NCBI GenBank assembly: GCA_963556695.1
Contig: CAUWAG010000020.1
Coordinates: forward strand, 4,340,001-4,404,000
From: Anthostomella pinea
Lineage: Eukaryota > Ascomycota > Sordariomycetes > Xylariales > Xylariaceae
DNA: 64,000 bases
Direction: 5' to 3'
Shown here: positions 1 through 12,049 of the stretch, piece after piece
Numbering within the stretch: the first letter of the stretch is position 1
Layout of the letters: the number at the start of each line of letters is the position of its first letter
Made by a program: the position numbers and the translations under genes
The notes under the pieces: model-generated
Database searches by the model: none
Seen by the model: only the letters and a program-made list of their open reading frames with translations
What the model was told of the DNA's origin: nothing

Positions 1-880
1 AATTTTTTCGCGCTTAAAATTACGTTATAATTAAAAGCCTTAAACGTTGCGTTACGTATAAAAACATAAACTAAACTTGATTGTTAATTTAACTAAGCGA
101 TATAAGTATTAAGTTATTATTCAAAAATCTATATAATAATATATGCTTAATTATTTCGAGATTTAAGCCTTTAAAGTATGAAAAGCTTATTAAAGCTTTT
201 ATTAAATATTATGGGTATTTTAAATTAAGTATTTACTATATAAACGCCGTTTTTACGTTTTTTATAAGAAAACTTTATTAAAAGATCTTTATAAAAACTT
301 TTAATCGCTTTAAAGAACTTTTTACGATATATCTTTATAAAAATTCCAATAGTTAATAAATAAAATAATTATTAAACTTAAAAAGCCTTTATACGGCTTT
401 AAATAAAGCCTTCACTAATAATAAAAGCGCTTTTAAAATTCTTTTTCAAAGCTCGGCTTTAAGCGTTCAATTTTTAATAATGCCGTTTATTACTTTATAA
501 AAAGTAATTTACTCGTAATTCATTATATCAATATTTTGTCTTTAAAAATAAATCAATTTAAAGTTAATTAGTTTTAAAAGAAAGAATTTAAAGATTTTAA
601 ATAAAACATTTAAAAGTTATATAATACTTTTTTAACGTTACAATTATTTAATATTATGCAAATCGCCCTTTATAGTTTTTTTAAGTACATATATTTAACG
701 TATGGTAAAAGCCTTTAATTAAGCTTGTATAATGCGTTTAAACGTGCTTATTTCACCCTATATAGTTATTATAATGAATTAAAATAAGGTTAAAAGCGAT
801 AATATCTTAAAAGTTACTTATAAGTATTAGTTTTAAATCAAATTTAAACCCTTTTTTACTACCTTAAATAAAGAGACGGC
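1..880. other. AT-rich, RIP-like tract without genes
   Basis: Nearly all A/T, with many TTAA, TATA and TTTAAA runs and no open frame of useful length. Composition changes abruptly near 880 to normal GC. In Pezizomycotina this is the usual look of an old repeat mutated by RIP (C to T on both strands). No specific element family can be read from it. It lies directly upstream of the decayed DUF3435 gene, so it may be part of the same dead element (inference). Confidence 0.7.
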
Positions 881-1329
881 AAGTGTGCTGCCTATTTCGG
901 CATGTTCTGCCTCCAAATCTGGCAGTGCATTTGCCAGCGATCCGCTGCCGCTTTAAGCTGCATACCCCACCATGCGCCCCTATACACATGGGCCTTGTAC
1001 TTTGATGTATCGTTCAGAGTACTCATGTCCACAATCACGACCCAAATCCTAGACTCTTATTCAGTTTGGTATCTGGCACCGATGCTGTGTTCTTTTCCTT
1101 TCCTTGTTTGCTCGGCCTGTCAGCAGCATAACCAGAGATGGCTCACATATTCCTTTTAAATACCAGTTCTCTCGCTCCATTCTGGCAACAATGTTTTTTT
1201 GGTTTTCTCTTCCTTATTACCTCCAGTTAAATGAGCGCAACGTTTTCTAATGAACTGCACTTATTATGATCGATTATTCCTTATAGCATTAATAGCATAG
1301 CCCGCCAACGTGCCAACGATGACCCATAC

Positions 1330-3620
1330 GACTCATAAGTCACCGGCGACTTGTACAACACAGACGCATCTTTCTCCGCAGTAGGAGATGCGGATGCTAA
1401 CGACTTCCTTGACGTGGACAAGGATGTATCTAGCCTAGAAAGCGACATGCCGGATATAGAGGACTTCAGTGATGACGATTCCAATGTTACAGATCAAGTC
1501 TACCTCTTTGCAGGGAATGTTCATCCGCTGGAGTACTACCAGAGGGCGCTACAAGAGTTCAAGGAGTGTGCTTTTGATGGCAGAGATTATAGTCCTGGAA
1601 GCACTATATAACTTAACGCAATCGAGAAGCAGTGGCGGACATAAGTCATTCCAGTGCTTTATGTCTTCTCATGCTAATAATATTTTTCTGGCAGGTTCTT
1701 TACTGACGTTGTGGGACGGGATCCCCAGACTTGCTTCGAGTCTATTAATATCCGTCTCCTCTACAACTTTTTTGATTAGTCCTTGAACCAGATGATTGGT
1801 AAGAATGGACAGAAAAAAAGAGGAACAAAGAAGAGCAGTTCACTAGGCACAAATTGGAAAGTCTTTTGTCTTGTGTATGAGACGGCCATGGGTGCGAAGC
1901 TCGATACGAAATTAAACCGCAATATGCATAAGGTAAATAGGAATTTAATGACCTACTAAAGACCTATTTCTAATATTTTCTTTCAGGTCTTAAGATCACT
2001 GGCAAAGAAATACAAACTGAGCAACCAAAAGAGGGACAATCGCTGTATGACCATTGACGACCTCAAAGCGGAGATTGAGACGATACTGAGCACGACGAGG
2101 AAGTCGTTTGACCTCGGGGAGCTCCGAATTTTTACCGTTTTATTTCTTCTCTTCCTGGCTTCTGCCGGCTCGCGCTCAAAATCTATCTTGCGGCTCCGAT
2201 TTGGAGATATTTGGGTTGTATTAATGAGAGATTCTGACGGCGGGCTACACAAGCTTTTGATCAAATTTACTCTCGAGTTTATTAAGACATATCTTGGGAC
2301 AAAAGATGCGTAAGTGTTCTATCCTAGCAACTTAAGGCTCTTCTATATTGATATTATGGGTACTTTAGTAAGACCTCTATGATCCCTGAGACTATATTTG
2401 ATCCATCTTTGCTTCCCAGCCTTTATGTCTTCCTCCTTGGCATCTTGTTCTAATATTAAGCTTTTTAGGGCTCCTAGCCTTATCTCTCCTCGCCATTTAG
2501 TCGATCTTGATATCCATCTTGGGGAAAAAGAGTTGCCTTTGCCACTCAGAGACGACTTCAAAGGCGTATACATATTCCGCCAAGCCATTACAACCGCTAC
2601 CGGGCTGCAGATATCACAGGCAAAACCTATCATATATGGCATGATGTCAGGGTGGATTAAGAGGATTAGAGAGATTCTAGGCCTTCAATATCTAACTATC
2701 GCATATTCCTTGTGCTATAATACAGGCAACAAATTGGACCAGAGCCGTACGTTCTACCTGTACTCCTAAGGAATCTATTGTGCTGATGTTCCAATACAGC
2801 CGACATTAGTGAAGCACTTCGTAAACTGATGCTAGACCACGCCAACTCGACCCCTTTCTAAAAGCATTACCTCGGTTGCGCTGTTTGTGCAGAACTATGG
2901 GGAATCCTTTACAGCCAGAAGCCGCAACAAGCACTATTAAAACAATCTTACAGTATCGGTCATTTGATGAGCAAGCGGTGGCCAATAGATCTTACTCCTG
3001 GGCAAGCAGCGTCTGTTAACACAGATCCCAATATGAGGCGGCTTACAAGACAACTCAAGAACCTATGACTAGGGACGAAACAGCAGATTAATGCGCAGTA
3101 AGAACTTCAAAATCTAAAGTAGAGGCTAAAGAGGTTGCTCCTCCAAAAGATCCGAGAAGACTGGACAAACGAGCAGGCCACAGACGACATCAAACACCAA
3201 TTGCAAGGCGTCGCATTCACCAAGCCAGTACCGGTAGACATAGCCCATCGTCCGCAACTTCTAGCACAGAAACGACTAGTTAAGGCCCTGATTACACCTG
3301 TCAACCCTATTCTCTATGGCCAATATTAACGAAGGGACGATGCTATCAATGCAATCATTACCTATTATAGCATTAAGGAAGGACAAATTTCACGTCGCAA
3401 GTTTACCTTGCTGACCAAGAAAGCACAATCTAAACCTACGCATAGGCCCTCGGAGGATAACCCCATTTCCATTGCTAGGCTGTCTATATTTGTCCGCAGT
3501 GACAGAGAAAGACTTAAGAGATGCTTGTGACGGCCTGCACAGACCTTCCCACATGACAAGTGGATACTTCCCAATAGGGGAAGGATCTGACCAGAGGATC
3601 CCCTTAAAGGGGCAACCTCC
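1330..3620 (+). pseudogene. Decayed DUF3435 tyrosine recombinase gene (Starship captain/Crypton-like family)
   Basis: Pieces in one order along the plus strand match the fungal DUF3435 (PF11917) family as I know it. They are an acidic N-terminus leading to HPLEYYQRALQEF (1351-1608), SLNQMIGKNGQKKRGTK (about 1780-1830), MTIDDLKAEIETILSTT and LRLRFGDIWVVLMRDSDGG (2047-2310), FDPSLLPSLYVFLLGILF (about 2398-2455), EKELPLPLRDDFKGVYIFRQA to IKRIREILG (2520-2690), RWPIDLTPGQAASVNTDPN (about 2980-3030), and a C-terminal part with AQKRLVKALITPV and RRDDAINAI (3260-3360). Relic introns are visible, for example GTAAAT to TTTCAG at about 1931-1986. In-frame stops occur at 1609 (where relatives have Gln, CAA to TAA), 1642 and 1777 (Trp expected, TGG to TAG) and near 3066-3120. 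The first and third of these are RIP-type transitions. Intact relatives run to roughly 700 residues and often end in zinc fingers, which I cannot trace here. It is surely non-functional. Whether it was a true Starship captain or a related cargo-type DUF3435 gene cannot be told. Confidence 0.85.
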
Positions 3621-4566
3621 CACTGTACCTATCTCTCTCTCTCTTCCTTTCCTCTCTAGTCTTGATATTCTCGTCAATAGAGTAATAGCTGCTTGTTGCA
3701 GGCCATGTCCCAGCTCCTCAGTATGCTCGCCGTGACAAAAGTTCCTATAAAAGTTCTTATAAGACGGATCTTATGAAAAGTTCCTATCGCGTAAAGTTCT
3801 ACCTATTACCATTGCAGATACACGTGGAACCGCTAACCATTATTATCCTGGACACCTGTACGTACGACAAGGTTCCCTGGAATCCTGAGCCAATGATGCT
3901 TAGGAATATGAGCAGGTGATCCGTGTGGAGTCGTAAAGGTTTGCCAATACGTACAACTCGGTGTTGCCTGGCGAAACAGCGTTCACGTAGTATGTAGCAA
4001 CGTTCCATGAATAATACCCATTTTTAAGTACATAGTGATGGCACCTTTTTTTTAAGTATCATTCCGGTATCAACCCCCTCCTAGGCCAGCAGAGGCGCTT
4101 CGGCGTCGCCTGGCTCGCTGCGGAGCAGTGTTATGAATGACACCCCTTTTTGGGTGGCAATGCCACCTATTTTCAGGTACTATTCAAGATGCGTTAGCCT
4201 TGCCCAAAGCGAGCTTCGAGGAAGCTTGTCGAACACTCCAGGGGTAGAGCTTTTCCGAACTTTTGAAGTTGAAGCCTGTAACTGGGTGGCGGGCGAACTT
4301 GCCCAAAGCCGTTTACCGGGTTGTAACAGGGCTGACTTCCTGCAGAGGCACGGACGAGATGGATTCAACTAGATGACGGTTGTGCTCCCCAGGGGTACAT
4401 CGCCTTTAGATATCTAGAGAAATTCCCTTGTCTGGGCGGGAAATCTCCCATCTCTACACGCATTCCTGTTTACCACCCAATCAATCGTCATTCTCCAGGA
4501 GTCCCCAGACCTCCTATCAGGACTTCAAGATCGGAGTTTCCAGGACACCATAACCAAGCCGCCACG
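3621..4566. other. Gap after the DUF3435 relic; no supported gene
   Basis: Contains the short direct repeats at 3738-3802 and a CT-rich stretch near 3630-3665. A 79-codon open frame at 4133-4372 has no recognisable domain and its opposite strand is also open, so it is not called. Two similar T-rich pieces (about 4021-4055 and 4141-4155) could be parts of a transposon end, but no terminal inverted repeat was found by eye. Confidence 0.5.
3738..3802 (+). repeat. Four close copies of AAAGTTCYTAY
   Basis: AAAGTTCCTAT (3738), AAAGTTCTTAT (3750), AAAGTTCCTAT (3777) and AAAGTTCTAC (3793) occur within 65 bases, all in the same orientation, just beyond the last recognisable part of the DUF3435 relic. 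Spacing is irregular (12, 27, 16), so this is not a simple satellite. The arrangement resembles a protein-binding cluster or a degraded transposon end; function unknown. Confidence 0.6.
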
Positions 4567-5441
4567 ATGAGGCTCCAAATCGCGGTCCAGCTAAGCCTCG
4601 GTTTGCTGGCAAGCCTTCACCTGCCATTGACTGGAGCTGACACGATTCGCAGTCGCACCTCTCAGGCGGAACAGCTCGAAGAAAGAGTGAAAGCCGATGG
4701 CTTGACGAGAGTGGATGTTGATGAGCGGGACGAGGAGGATATCGACTGGTGCCGCCGTTCCTGAAGCACCCGAACGCGAAGACCGCAACGTTCGGGAACG
4801 TGAAGAAGAACGGGGATGTCTTCATAAGCGACTACGGGGTCACCGAGGGGGCCTATATAGAGTTTGCCATCGCGATAGTTGATGATAACGGACAGAGGAG
4901 GACGCAGCTCAGGGCCCGAGACCTGCGGCTGGCGAACTACATGGCATGGACGGGAAAGGAAGACGCGAAAGACCTGAAGGTCATCTTCTTCAACAAAGTC
5001 GAGGAACCAGGTGCTAGACAGGCGACCAAGGCAGCCTTCAGAGCTAGAGGCGGGTCTGGCGCCCTTCACAGCCAGAGTCATGTGGACGGTAATAACTATT
5101 CCCGTGATCGGGACTATGAATCTCAGGAGATAACGGGATTCGAGCCGGGCGAGATAGGGTGGGCTGTGAGTTTTCTCTCTCTCATCCGACTATCCATAGC
5201 GAGACTCTCGTGGGGTTAAGGGCGCCAGGGATGGGAGACCAGACGATGGCTATAGGAGCTCATGACTAACAACCGTCTTCTCGGGGGAGTCCAAGGGTCG
5301 TTGCATGAATACGCAGGCATATACGGGAGCGCCAGTATCCAAAAGGTCGATACCGTCGTTTACAAAGGCGGGTCACATGACTTGCCGGACGAGGATGGTG
5401 ACGACGCTGTACTCATGTACGTGACTTACCTGAAGCGATAA
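4567..5441 (+). CDS. Unidentified secreted protein candidate (frame break or weak intron)
   Basis: The ATG at 4567 opens a good secretory signal (MRLQIAVQLSLGLLASLHLP, then TGA) followed by a charged pro-region. The body of the protein is in another frame from about 4767 (KHPNAKTATFGNVKKNGDVF onward). The two can be joined by a 50-56-base intron with a weak donor (GTTGAT at 4717 or GTGGAT at 4711) and acceptor CTGAAG ending at 4766; otherwise a one-base shift has broken the gene. A convincing second intron, GTGAGT to CTATAG, lies at 5166-5255 (phase 0). The last exon, 5256-5441, ends VLMYVTYLKR. I do not recognise the family. The body is soluble-looking with alternating hydrophobic strands and has no cysteine cluster. 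It sits between a dead recombinase and gene-poor DNA, so it could be former mobile-element cargo or a recently lost gene. An alternative start is 4749. Confidence 0.4.
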
Positions 5442-8400
5442 AGCAGGCACCGGAATAGAACATCGCGTGCGCGGGGCACATGGATACATTAGTTTTGATG
5501 TAGTTGGTCTGGAGATGTAGGATAGCACTGTATGTATATAAGCGTCGTTGATCTTCCGCGCGCGTATGAATGCCTGAATACTGTAACGTTAGTTCTTGAT
5601 TAGCCGCACCTCTGATATGCACCCAGCTCTGAGCTAGCCAAGATCATGGGGTATCATCTTGTATGCCAGAAGCGGCCGAAGCGAACCAACCCCTTGAGTA
5701 GCGGCATTTTGGCCAATAACCGTTGCCGAGGGGCTCTGTCAATACTGGGTGATAGTCCCTCATTAGCAATCATGCTGGCCGTGGGAAGTGAGAAGGCAAG
5801 CCCGCTGCTCAAGATGAGTGGTCCGTCCATGCTATAGTATGGGTATTGACGGGGTGCCAAGTAATTAACTGCCAACAGGAGAACTCCTTGAAGTCGTGAG
5901 GATGGCTAGATGGCTGTACTGTAGCAGCGTGGATCGAAACCGGCGAAGAGCTCCCCAGACATATATCATTCTATCGCGTGTGATTTCGTGGACGGGTTGT
6001 GGTAGTCCTAGATACGGGTGCGTCCCGCCCAAGCAGACTATCGGTGAACTACCCGTATACACATCATAGTTCCTCCATGCATAAAGCCCAGAGTCAGTCC
6101 TATGTTTGATGATGAACATGGGTGTTTACTTGTAGCATCCTCCGCGGTAAGGAGGGCCTGAAGTGTAATGGCCGTTACCAGTATGATATAGTCTCCATCT
6201 ACAGCATTCAGATATATATGCATGTCATATACCAGCCAGTGTATGAGGGCACGTGCGGCATCATGATGAAGGCGACGAAGTGAACATAACATCACCTGAC
6301 CTGCTGTGCATGCTGATCATAGCTGCAGGAAGAAGATCGAGTGCCGGGGCTGCCAGGCAGGCCGTGGCGAGTCGGATACCTTCCGGTTGGCGTCAATAAA
6401 TCCACGATTGGCAACGAGCATACAGTAAAGAAACGTGGGATGCTGACTGGACTCGCTGGAGTTTGTCTGGGGTTGGACCTTGGCGATAAGGCCCCGGTCT
6501 GTTACCTAGTTCACAGCAGCAGATCGTCCATGTATGACCCAAGAGCGCTCCCACTTTCATACGAGAAGACACGATGTAGGACTGGTTACCTACTCGATAC
6601 TATGCTGGCTCCAGATGCCCCGCGACCCGACAAGTGTGATTGGGGGATGGTATCCGTTCTTGAACGCAAGTGTCCGGTTTTTGTGACCAGAAAGGCAGGC
6701 TGAGGACGCACCGGATACCACGTCGGGCGGCACAGATCATGTGAGGACATCCCCGGTCCGATATGTTACCTGCAGTATTGCTTGCAGGACGGCTCCGGTT
6801 GGAGTGTGACCTTACGATTTCGTGCTTCTTGTCCACAGTTAACAATTATGCCATTTCACCAAGATATGTCGGAACATGTTCCCTGTGGTTAATAATTAGT
6901 ACGAGGCAAGAAATGGGTGATGACGGACGATGAGGGATAATAAGCGGTCATGGTGGAGTGCGAAGGACAAGTCGGACAAGTCGACGTATCATGGTCACAT
7001 GCAAGTGACGTAGAGCGACACATGGAGAATGGCGAACGCAAGAGGCCGTAACGGGACTCCCGGACGGACAAGAATAAAACCTTGATGTGGGGAAAGTCCC
7101 TTCAGTTTTGCCGTATCTGTCAGAGGGAGTACCTGGGTATAGATTGATAAGCAGAGTGCCTGACTGTCCCATCCTTTTATAATCAATGGAATGATAAACC
7201 AAACCCTCGGCATGTCAGATGGATGTCGGGTGTCAAAAATGATGTAGCTGTGGTGATGCGAGGAGGCACGTCAAGTGGCGCGTACGACCCAACGCAAGAT
7301 CCGCCGTGTGCTTGGGACTCTTAATGATAGATAGTCCTGTACGCTGTGCCTCATGGCATAAGGCATCAGTGAGATGCACAGACGACGTCGAAGTCTTCCA
7401 CCATGTAATGCTGGCGTGGCCGTGGGGGACACTGGTGACTGCTCGGATGCTGCATGCTGCCTGTGTCGAACATGGACGTCGTCTAGAAGCTGGTGACGGC
7501 CGGGGGTCTCCGTCAGGAACAGGAGGCGGCCTCGAATACGTACAAATGTAAATAAGTGGTCGTAGTAATCACCTGCAACAGCGTAGCAGATGAGGCAGGC
7601 ACGAGGAGAATGAAACACAAACATGGAAACAGCAGACATGCCCCATGCAGACAGGCAGACAGGCAGACAGGCAGACAGGACAGCTGACGGTGGCCCCTGC
7701 AGCAGCAGGCCCTGGACCCACACGCTGACACGGCGTGGACATGGGGCGTGGTGGCGTGGTGGCGCTATAATTGCGGGGTCGTCATTGTGGTCGAGTTCTC
7801 GTGGCTTTTGCAGCCCCTGATTAGCTCTTCTCCTTCGACATCCCACTCCCACGGCCAGAAGTTGGTCCACCGTGCAGCATCCCGCGAAATATGACAGAAC
7901 GTTTCCATATTTCTGTCCTCGAGTGTGCCGAAAGCAGCAGTTCTGTCGAGTCTCACTTGTCCGCCTCACTGGCGCGGGCAGAGACCCGTGCCGTGGTCCG
8001 TGCCAGGCAGTGGACAGTACCTACAGTACGTACTCGTCGAGTGACAGAGGCAACCATCGTGAGTCCTTGTGCGTGGTGTACCCTGTCTAATAAACAAACA
8101 CAATGGGGGTCAACCTCTTGCTTCGCCGCCGCTTTGCCTGTTCGCCACTAGCAGGCAGCTGGATGCCACAGATCGGGCAGTTCGGGACAGCATGGCGACT
8201 CAGAGTCCCAGAGTCTCAGAGCTTCCTCCCTCTCCTCCCTCTCCTCCCTCCCCCCGGGCTGACATCATCTTTTCGGCCCTGGCGCCCTTCGGTTGTCCAG
8301 TCGGTTGTCCAGTGTCCACCGCAGCGGCCTCTAGTCTAGTCAGTCCCGCGTGGTTAAGCTTTTGTCTCACAATATCCTTTGCGTCTATGTCGTAGGTACC

Positions 8401-8555
8401 TTGTAACTCCCCATTGTCCCGGAAGCTTTGCTGGTCACATCACGAGCCTCATATAACACCAACCTTACCGCCTTACCCTTCGGCCACTCCCTGCTCCGGG
8501 TCCCGTGTTGTCTGCTTCTTTGTCGTGCCGAACGCTGTACCAGCTGCAGCAAATC
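5442..8555. other. 3.1 kb without a supported gene; upstream region of egt1
   Basis: Open frames on both strands are short or overlap each other, and none carries a domain I recognise. The longest, 7271-7969 on the minus strand, reads through a microsatellite and has unlikely composition (runs of Cys, Leu and Val from the repeat). Minus-strand frames at 5654-6295 have hydrophobic stretches and might be a decayed membrane-protein gene. A CT-rich stretch at 8225-8255 and the 150 bases before 8556 are likely egt1 promoter and leader. Confidence 0.5.
7648..7679. repeat. Microsatellite (CAGACAGG)x4
   Basis: Four perfect tandem copies of the octamer CAGACAGG in an otherwise non-coding region upstream of egt1. 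Confidence 0.9.
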
Positions 8556-11500
8556 ATGCCATCCGCCGTCGAGTTTCCGCAGGACGCGCAGCCGGCCGGC
8601 TCACTCCCACAGCTTGAAAAGGGAGCCCAGAAGGCTGCCGAAGGGCAACACAAGCCCGATATAATCGATATCCGCCAGGCTGCTGTCGAGACCAATGTCA
8701 AGGAGGAAATTTACAGTCTCTTCCGCCCTCAGGACGGACCTAGAAAGCTGCCCACTCTCCTGCTCTACGATGAGAAGGGTCTGCAGCTCTTTGAAGAGGT
8801 CGGCAAACTATATACCATCCGCTCCAGCTTCGCTTGCTGACCAAGACGACATAGATCACATATCTGGAGGAGTATTACTTGACCAATTATGAGATTCAAG
8901 TCTTGAGGCGTTCTGCCGCCGCAATAATCAGGGGTATCCCGTCCGGGTGCATGTTCATCGAGTTGGGCAGTGGGTAGGTTACGAAACTGCCCCCAAGATG
9001 TGAGGAGCAAGCGGTTGACATACTCCCTAGCAACCTTAGAAAGGTTCTGTTCCTGCTACAAGCTCTAGAAGATGCAGGCAAAGAGGTCGATTACTATGCT
9101 TTGGACTTGTCGAAAGAAGAGCTTGACAGGACTCTGGCACAGCTTCCGACATTTCAACATGTTCGATGTCACGGTCTTCTCGGTACCTATGATGACGGCC
9201 GAGACTGGCTGAAGACCCCGTCGATCGCGGCGAGGCCCAAGTGTATATTGAGCCTGGGGTCGAGCATTGGTACGGGCCCCCACGAGGAACACTCGCGTGT
9301 GCTGTAGGAATAACGCATGTGACTAGGAAACTTCCACCGGGATGACGCTGCATCCTTTTTGAAGGGCTTCGCCGACGTCCTTCAAGCCACGGATCGGATC
9401 CTGATTGGTATCGATTCATGCACCAACCCTTCCAAAGTATTGTAGGTCCAGAACATACTGTCTTGGCTCATTCCTGCATCGAGACCGCTGACGCTTGAGT
9501 CCAGTCACGCGTACAATGGTCAGTATTGCGAATATGCACGTTGAGCTCTACTAAAATTCGTATGCTGCAATGCAGACAAAGAAGGCACCACGCACAGGTT
9601 AGTGGGCTGCTACTTCATTAATATTCGGCCTCTGTGCTGATGCTGACTGGTCCAGGTTCATCCACAACGGCTTGCGCCATGCCAACGAGATCCTCGGGGA
9701 GCAGGCCTTCGTGCTAGATGATTGGGAGGTCATTGGCGAGTATGTGTACGACAGCGAAGGAGGGCGTCACCAGGCATTTTACTCGCCCATACGCGACACT
9801 GTCGCCTTGGGGGAAACCATTCACGCCCATGAGCGTGTCCAGATTGAGCAGAGCCTGAAGTACTCGAAGGAAGGTTGCGTAAAGCTCTGGGCATTGGCAG
9901 GCATGATCGAAGTCGATCGGTGGATGACGGAAGATGAGGACTATGGTGAGTGGACCGTTATTTCATGCTACCTCTGCCTCGGAAACATGGGAGCATCGTG
10001 CCCAGGCGATCGTCGTGTTTCCGCGAATAGGCAGGCCGGAAGGGCTTCCCCAACTTTGAGCGGACGTCAGACCACTTAAGAGGTCCTGGTCTTCCACCAT
10101 CCTGGTGTGCCTTTGCCACGGTATCGAAAGGCGGGGCGGGCTTCTCAATCCAGGGCTATTCGAGCGTGTGCGTCGGCCACGTCAGTTAACGATATGCAGG
10201 TCTTCATCTGCTCGCCAAATCCAACATGTCGTTCAGCCTAAATCCGCACGAGTACGCTCGGACAAACATTCCTCCTTTGAGTGACTGGGAGAACCTCTGG
10301 GCCACCTGGGATATTGTCACCCGTGGGATGCTACCAAGCGAGGAGTTGTTGGACCAACCCATCAAGTTGCGGAATGCCTGCATATTCTACCTTGGTCACA
10401 TCCCAGCATTCCTGGATATACAGTTGACCAAGACAACGAAGGCTGCTCCGACGCAACCAGCTTCCTTCCAGCCCATGTTTGAAAGAGGCATTGACCCCGA
10501 TGTCGACAATCCTGCACATTGCCACAAACACTCGGAGATTCCTGAGGAGTGGCCTCCCGTCGACGATATCCTGGATTACCAGGACAGAGTCAGGGCTACA
10601 CTGAGGGACCAATATGTCAACGGAGTCGGGGAGATCCCGAGAAATGTTGGGAGAGCTATTTGGGTGGGATTCGAGCATGAAGCCATGCATATGGAGACTC
10701 TGCTCTACATGATGCTGCAGAGTGAGAAGACGCTCCCACCGCCTCATACCTCACGCCCAGATTTCGAGGCATTGGCCCGTGAGGCGTATGCGTCACGGGT
10801 CGATAATCAGTGGTTCGATATTCCTGAGCAGGAAATCAAGCTAGGACTCGATGACCCTGAGGACGTATTGGATTCCAAGGGGCATTTCGGATGGTCAGTC
10901 CCAAGCTGCTGCTGGATACCATCAAGAAGCTGACTGAGATACAGGGACAACGAGAAGCCACTAAGGAGTGCACATGTCCACAGCTTCCAAGCCATGGGAA
11001 GGCCCATTACGAATGAGGAGGTAAGTGCGCATTTGTTCACACCGAAGAGCCTTTCTAATTCTCGCAGTATGCTCGGTATGTGTATAATACAAAAACAGCA
11101 AAGCTTCCTGCATCGTGGTCGGAGGCAGAAATCGATCACAGCAATGGCGCAAATGGAAGCATCGATGGGGGTTCGAATGGTCACACGTCCGACGGAAACG
11201 CTCTACCTTCGTCATTCCTCAAGGGCAAGGCGGTAAAGACGGTCTACGGATTAGTACCGCTTGAGCATGCCCTTGGCTGGCCTGTCTTCGCCTCTTTCGA
11301 CGAACTTGCCGGATGCGCCGCGTGGATGGGTGGACGCATCCCCACGCTCGAGGAGGCTCGGAGCATATACACATACGTTGACATCGCGAAGGGAAAACAA
11401 GCCGAGCGCAAACTGGGAAAGACCGTTCCTGCTGTCAATGCGTAAGTCATGCCTCATGTCGAATCATAACTATATGTATACCGTGGCTGACCTGCCTGTC

Positions 11501-12049
11501 TGGTTCAGTCACCTGTTGAACGACGGCGTCGAGGAGACACCGCCATCCAACCCTTCAGAAGCTGTCGATGGGGACTCGTCGTCCGCAAAAGACGACCTCT
11601 TCATCGACCTCACAGGTGCCAATGTTGGCTTCCAGCATTGGCACCCCACCGCCGTGACAGCTCACGGCAACCGCCTGGCGGGCCAGGGCGAGATGGGAGG
11701 TGTCTGGGAGTGGACCAGCTCGCCGCTGCGAAAGCACGAGGGCTTCAAGCCCATGTCGCTGTACCCGGCCTACACCTGTGCGTATACCAGACTACAACAC
11801 GCGTTGAGGATCGATGGCTGACTTTGAGGTGGTTAATAGCGGACTTCTTTGACGACAAGCACAACGTGGTCCTCGGTGGCTCCTGGGCCACGCACCCCCG
11901 AATTGCCGGCAGAAAGTCATTGTAAGCGAATCTCTGGACCAAGCTTCAAATCGGTTTTCTCGGATCTAACCCGTGTCAATAGTGTCAACTGGTATCAGCG
12001 CAACTACCCGTACGCCTGGACCGGCGCGAGACTTGTTCGAGACAAGTAG
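8556..12049 (+). CDS. egt1: Ergothioneine biosynthesis protein 1 (EgtD-EgtB fusion)
   Basis: This bifunctional enzyme trimethylates histidine to hercynine with SAM, then uses iron and oxygen to couple it to cysteine, giving hercynylcysteine sulfoxide for ergothioneine. Thirteen exons: 8556-8798, 8855-8973, 9031-9269, 9327-9441, 9505-9518, 9576-9597, 9656-9945, 10200-10893, 10945-11020, 11068-11441, 11509-11777, 11840-11921, 11983-12049. They give 867 residues, close to the family size. The N-terminal half is the EgtD methyltransferase (SAM motif FIELGSG near residue 115-121; AYNDKEGTTHRFIHNGL across three small exons). The middle is a DinB-like domain with the iron ligands HEAMHMET (H507, H511, E513). 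The C-terminal half is the FGE/sulfatase-modifying-factor domain (GGRIPTLEEAR; GGVWEWTSSPL near 795; GGSWATHPRIAGR). Exons 5 and 6 are only 14 and 22 bases. The intron after 8798 has an unusual GTCGGC donor. The next pathway enzyme, Egt2, is not in the window. An in-frame ATG at 8505 is a less likely start. Confidence 0.96.

Noticed and set aside
1281..1484. Short minus-strand frame over the start of the DUF3435 relic
   Set aside because: Shadow of the acidic N-terminal coding part of the relic.
5654..6295. Minus-strand frames with hydrophobic stretches, possibly a multi-exon membrane protein
   Set aside because: Several frames can be joined, but no splice sites give a consistent product and no family motif is recognised.
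7271..7969. 232-codon open frame on the minus strand
   Set aside because: It runs through the CAGACAGG microsatellite, has unlikely composition and no domain, and other frames are open too.
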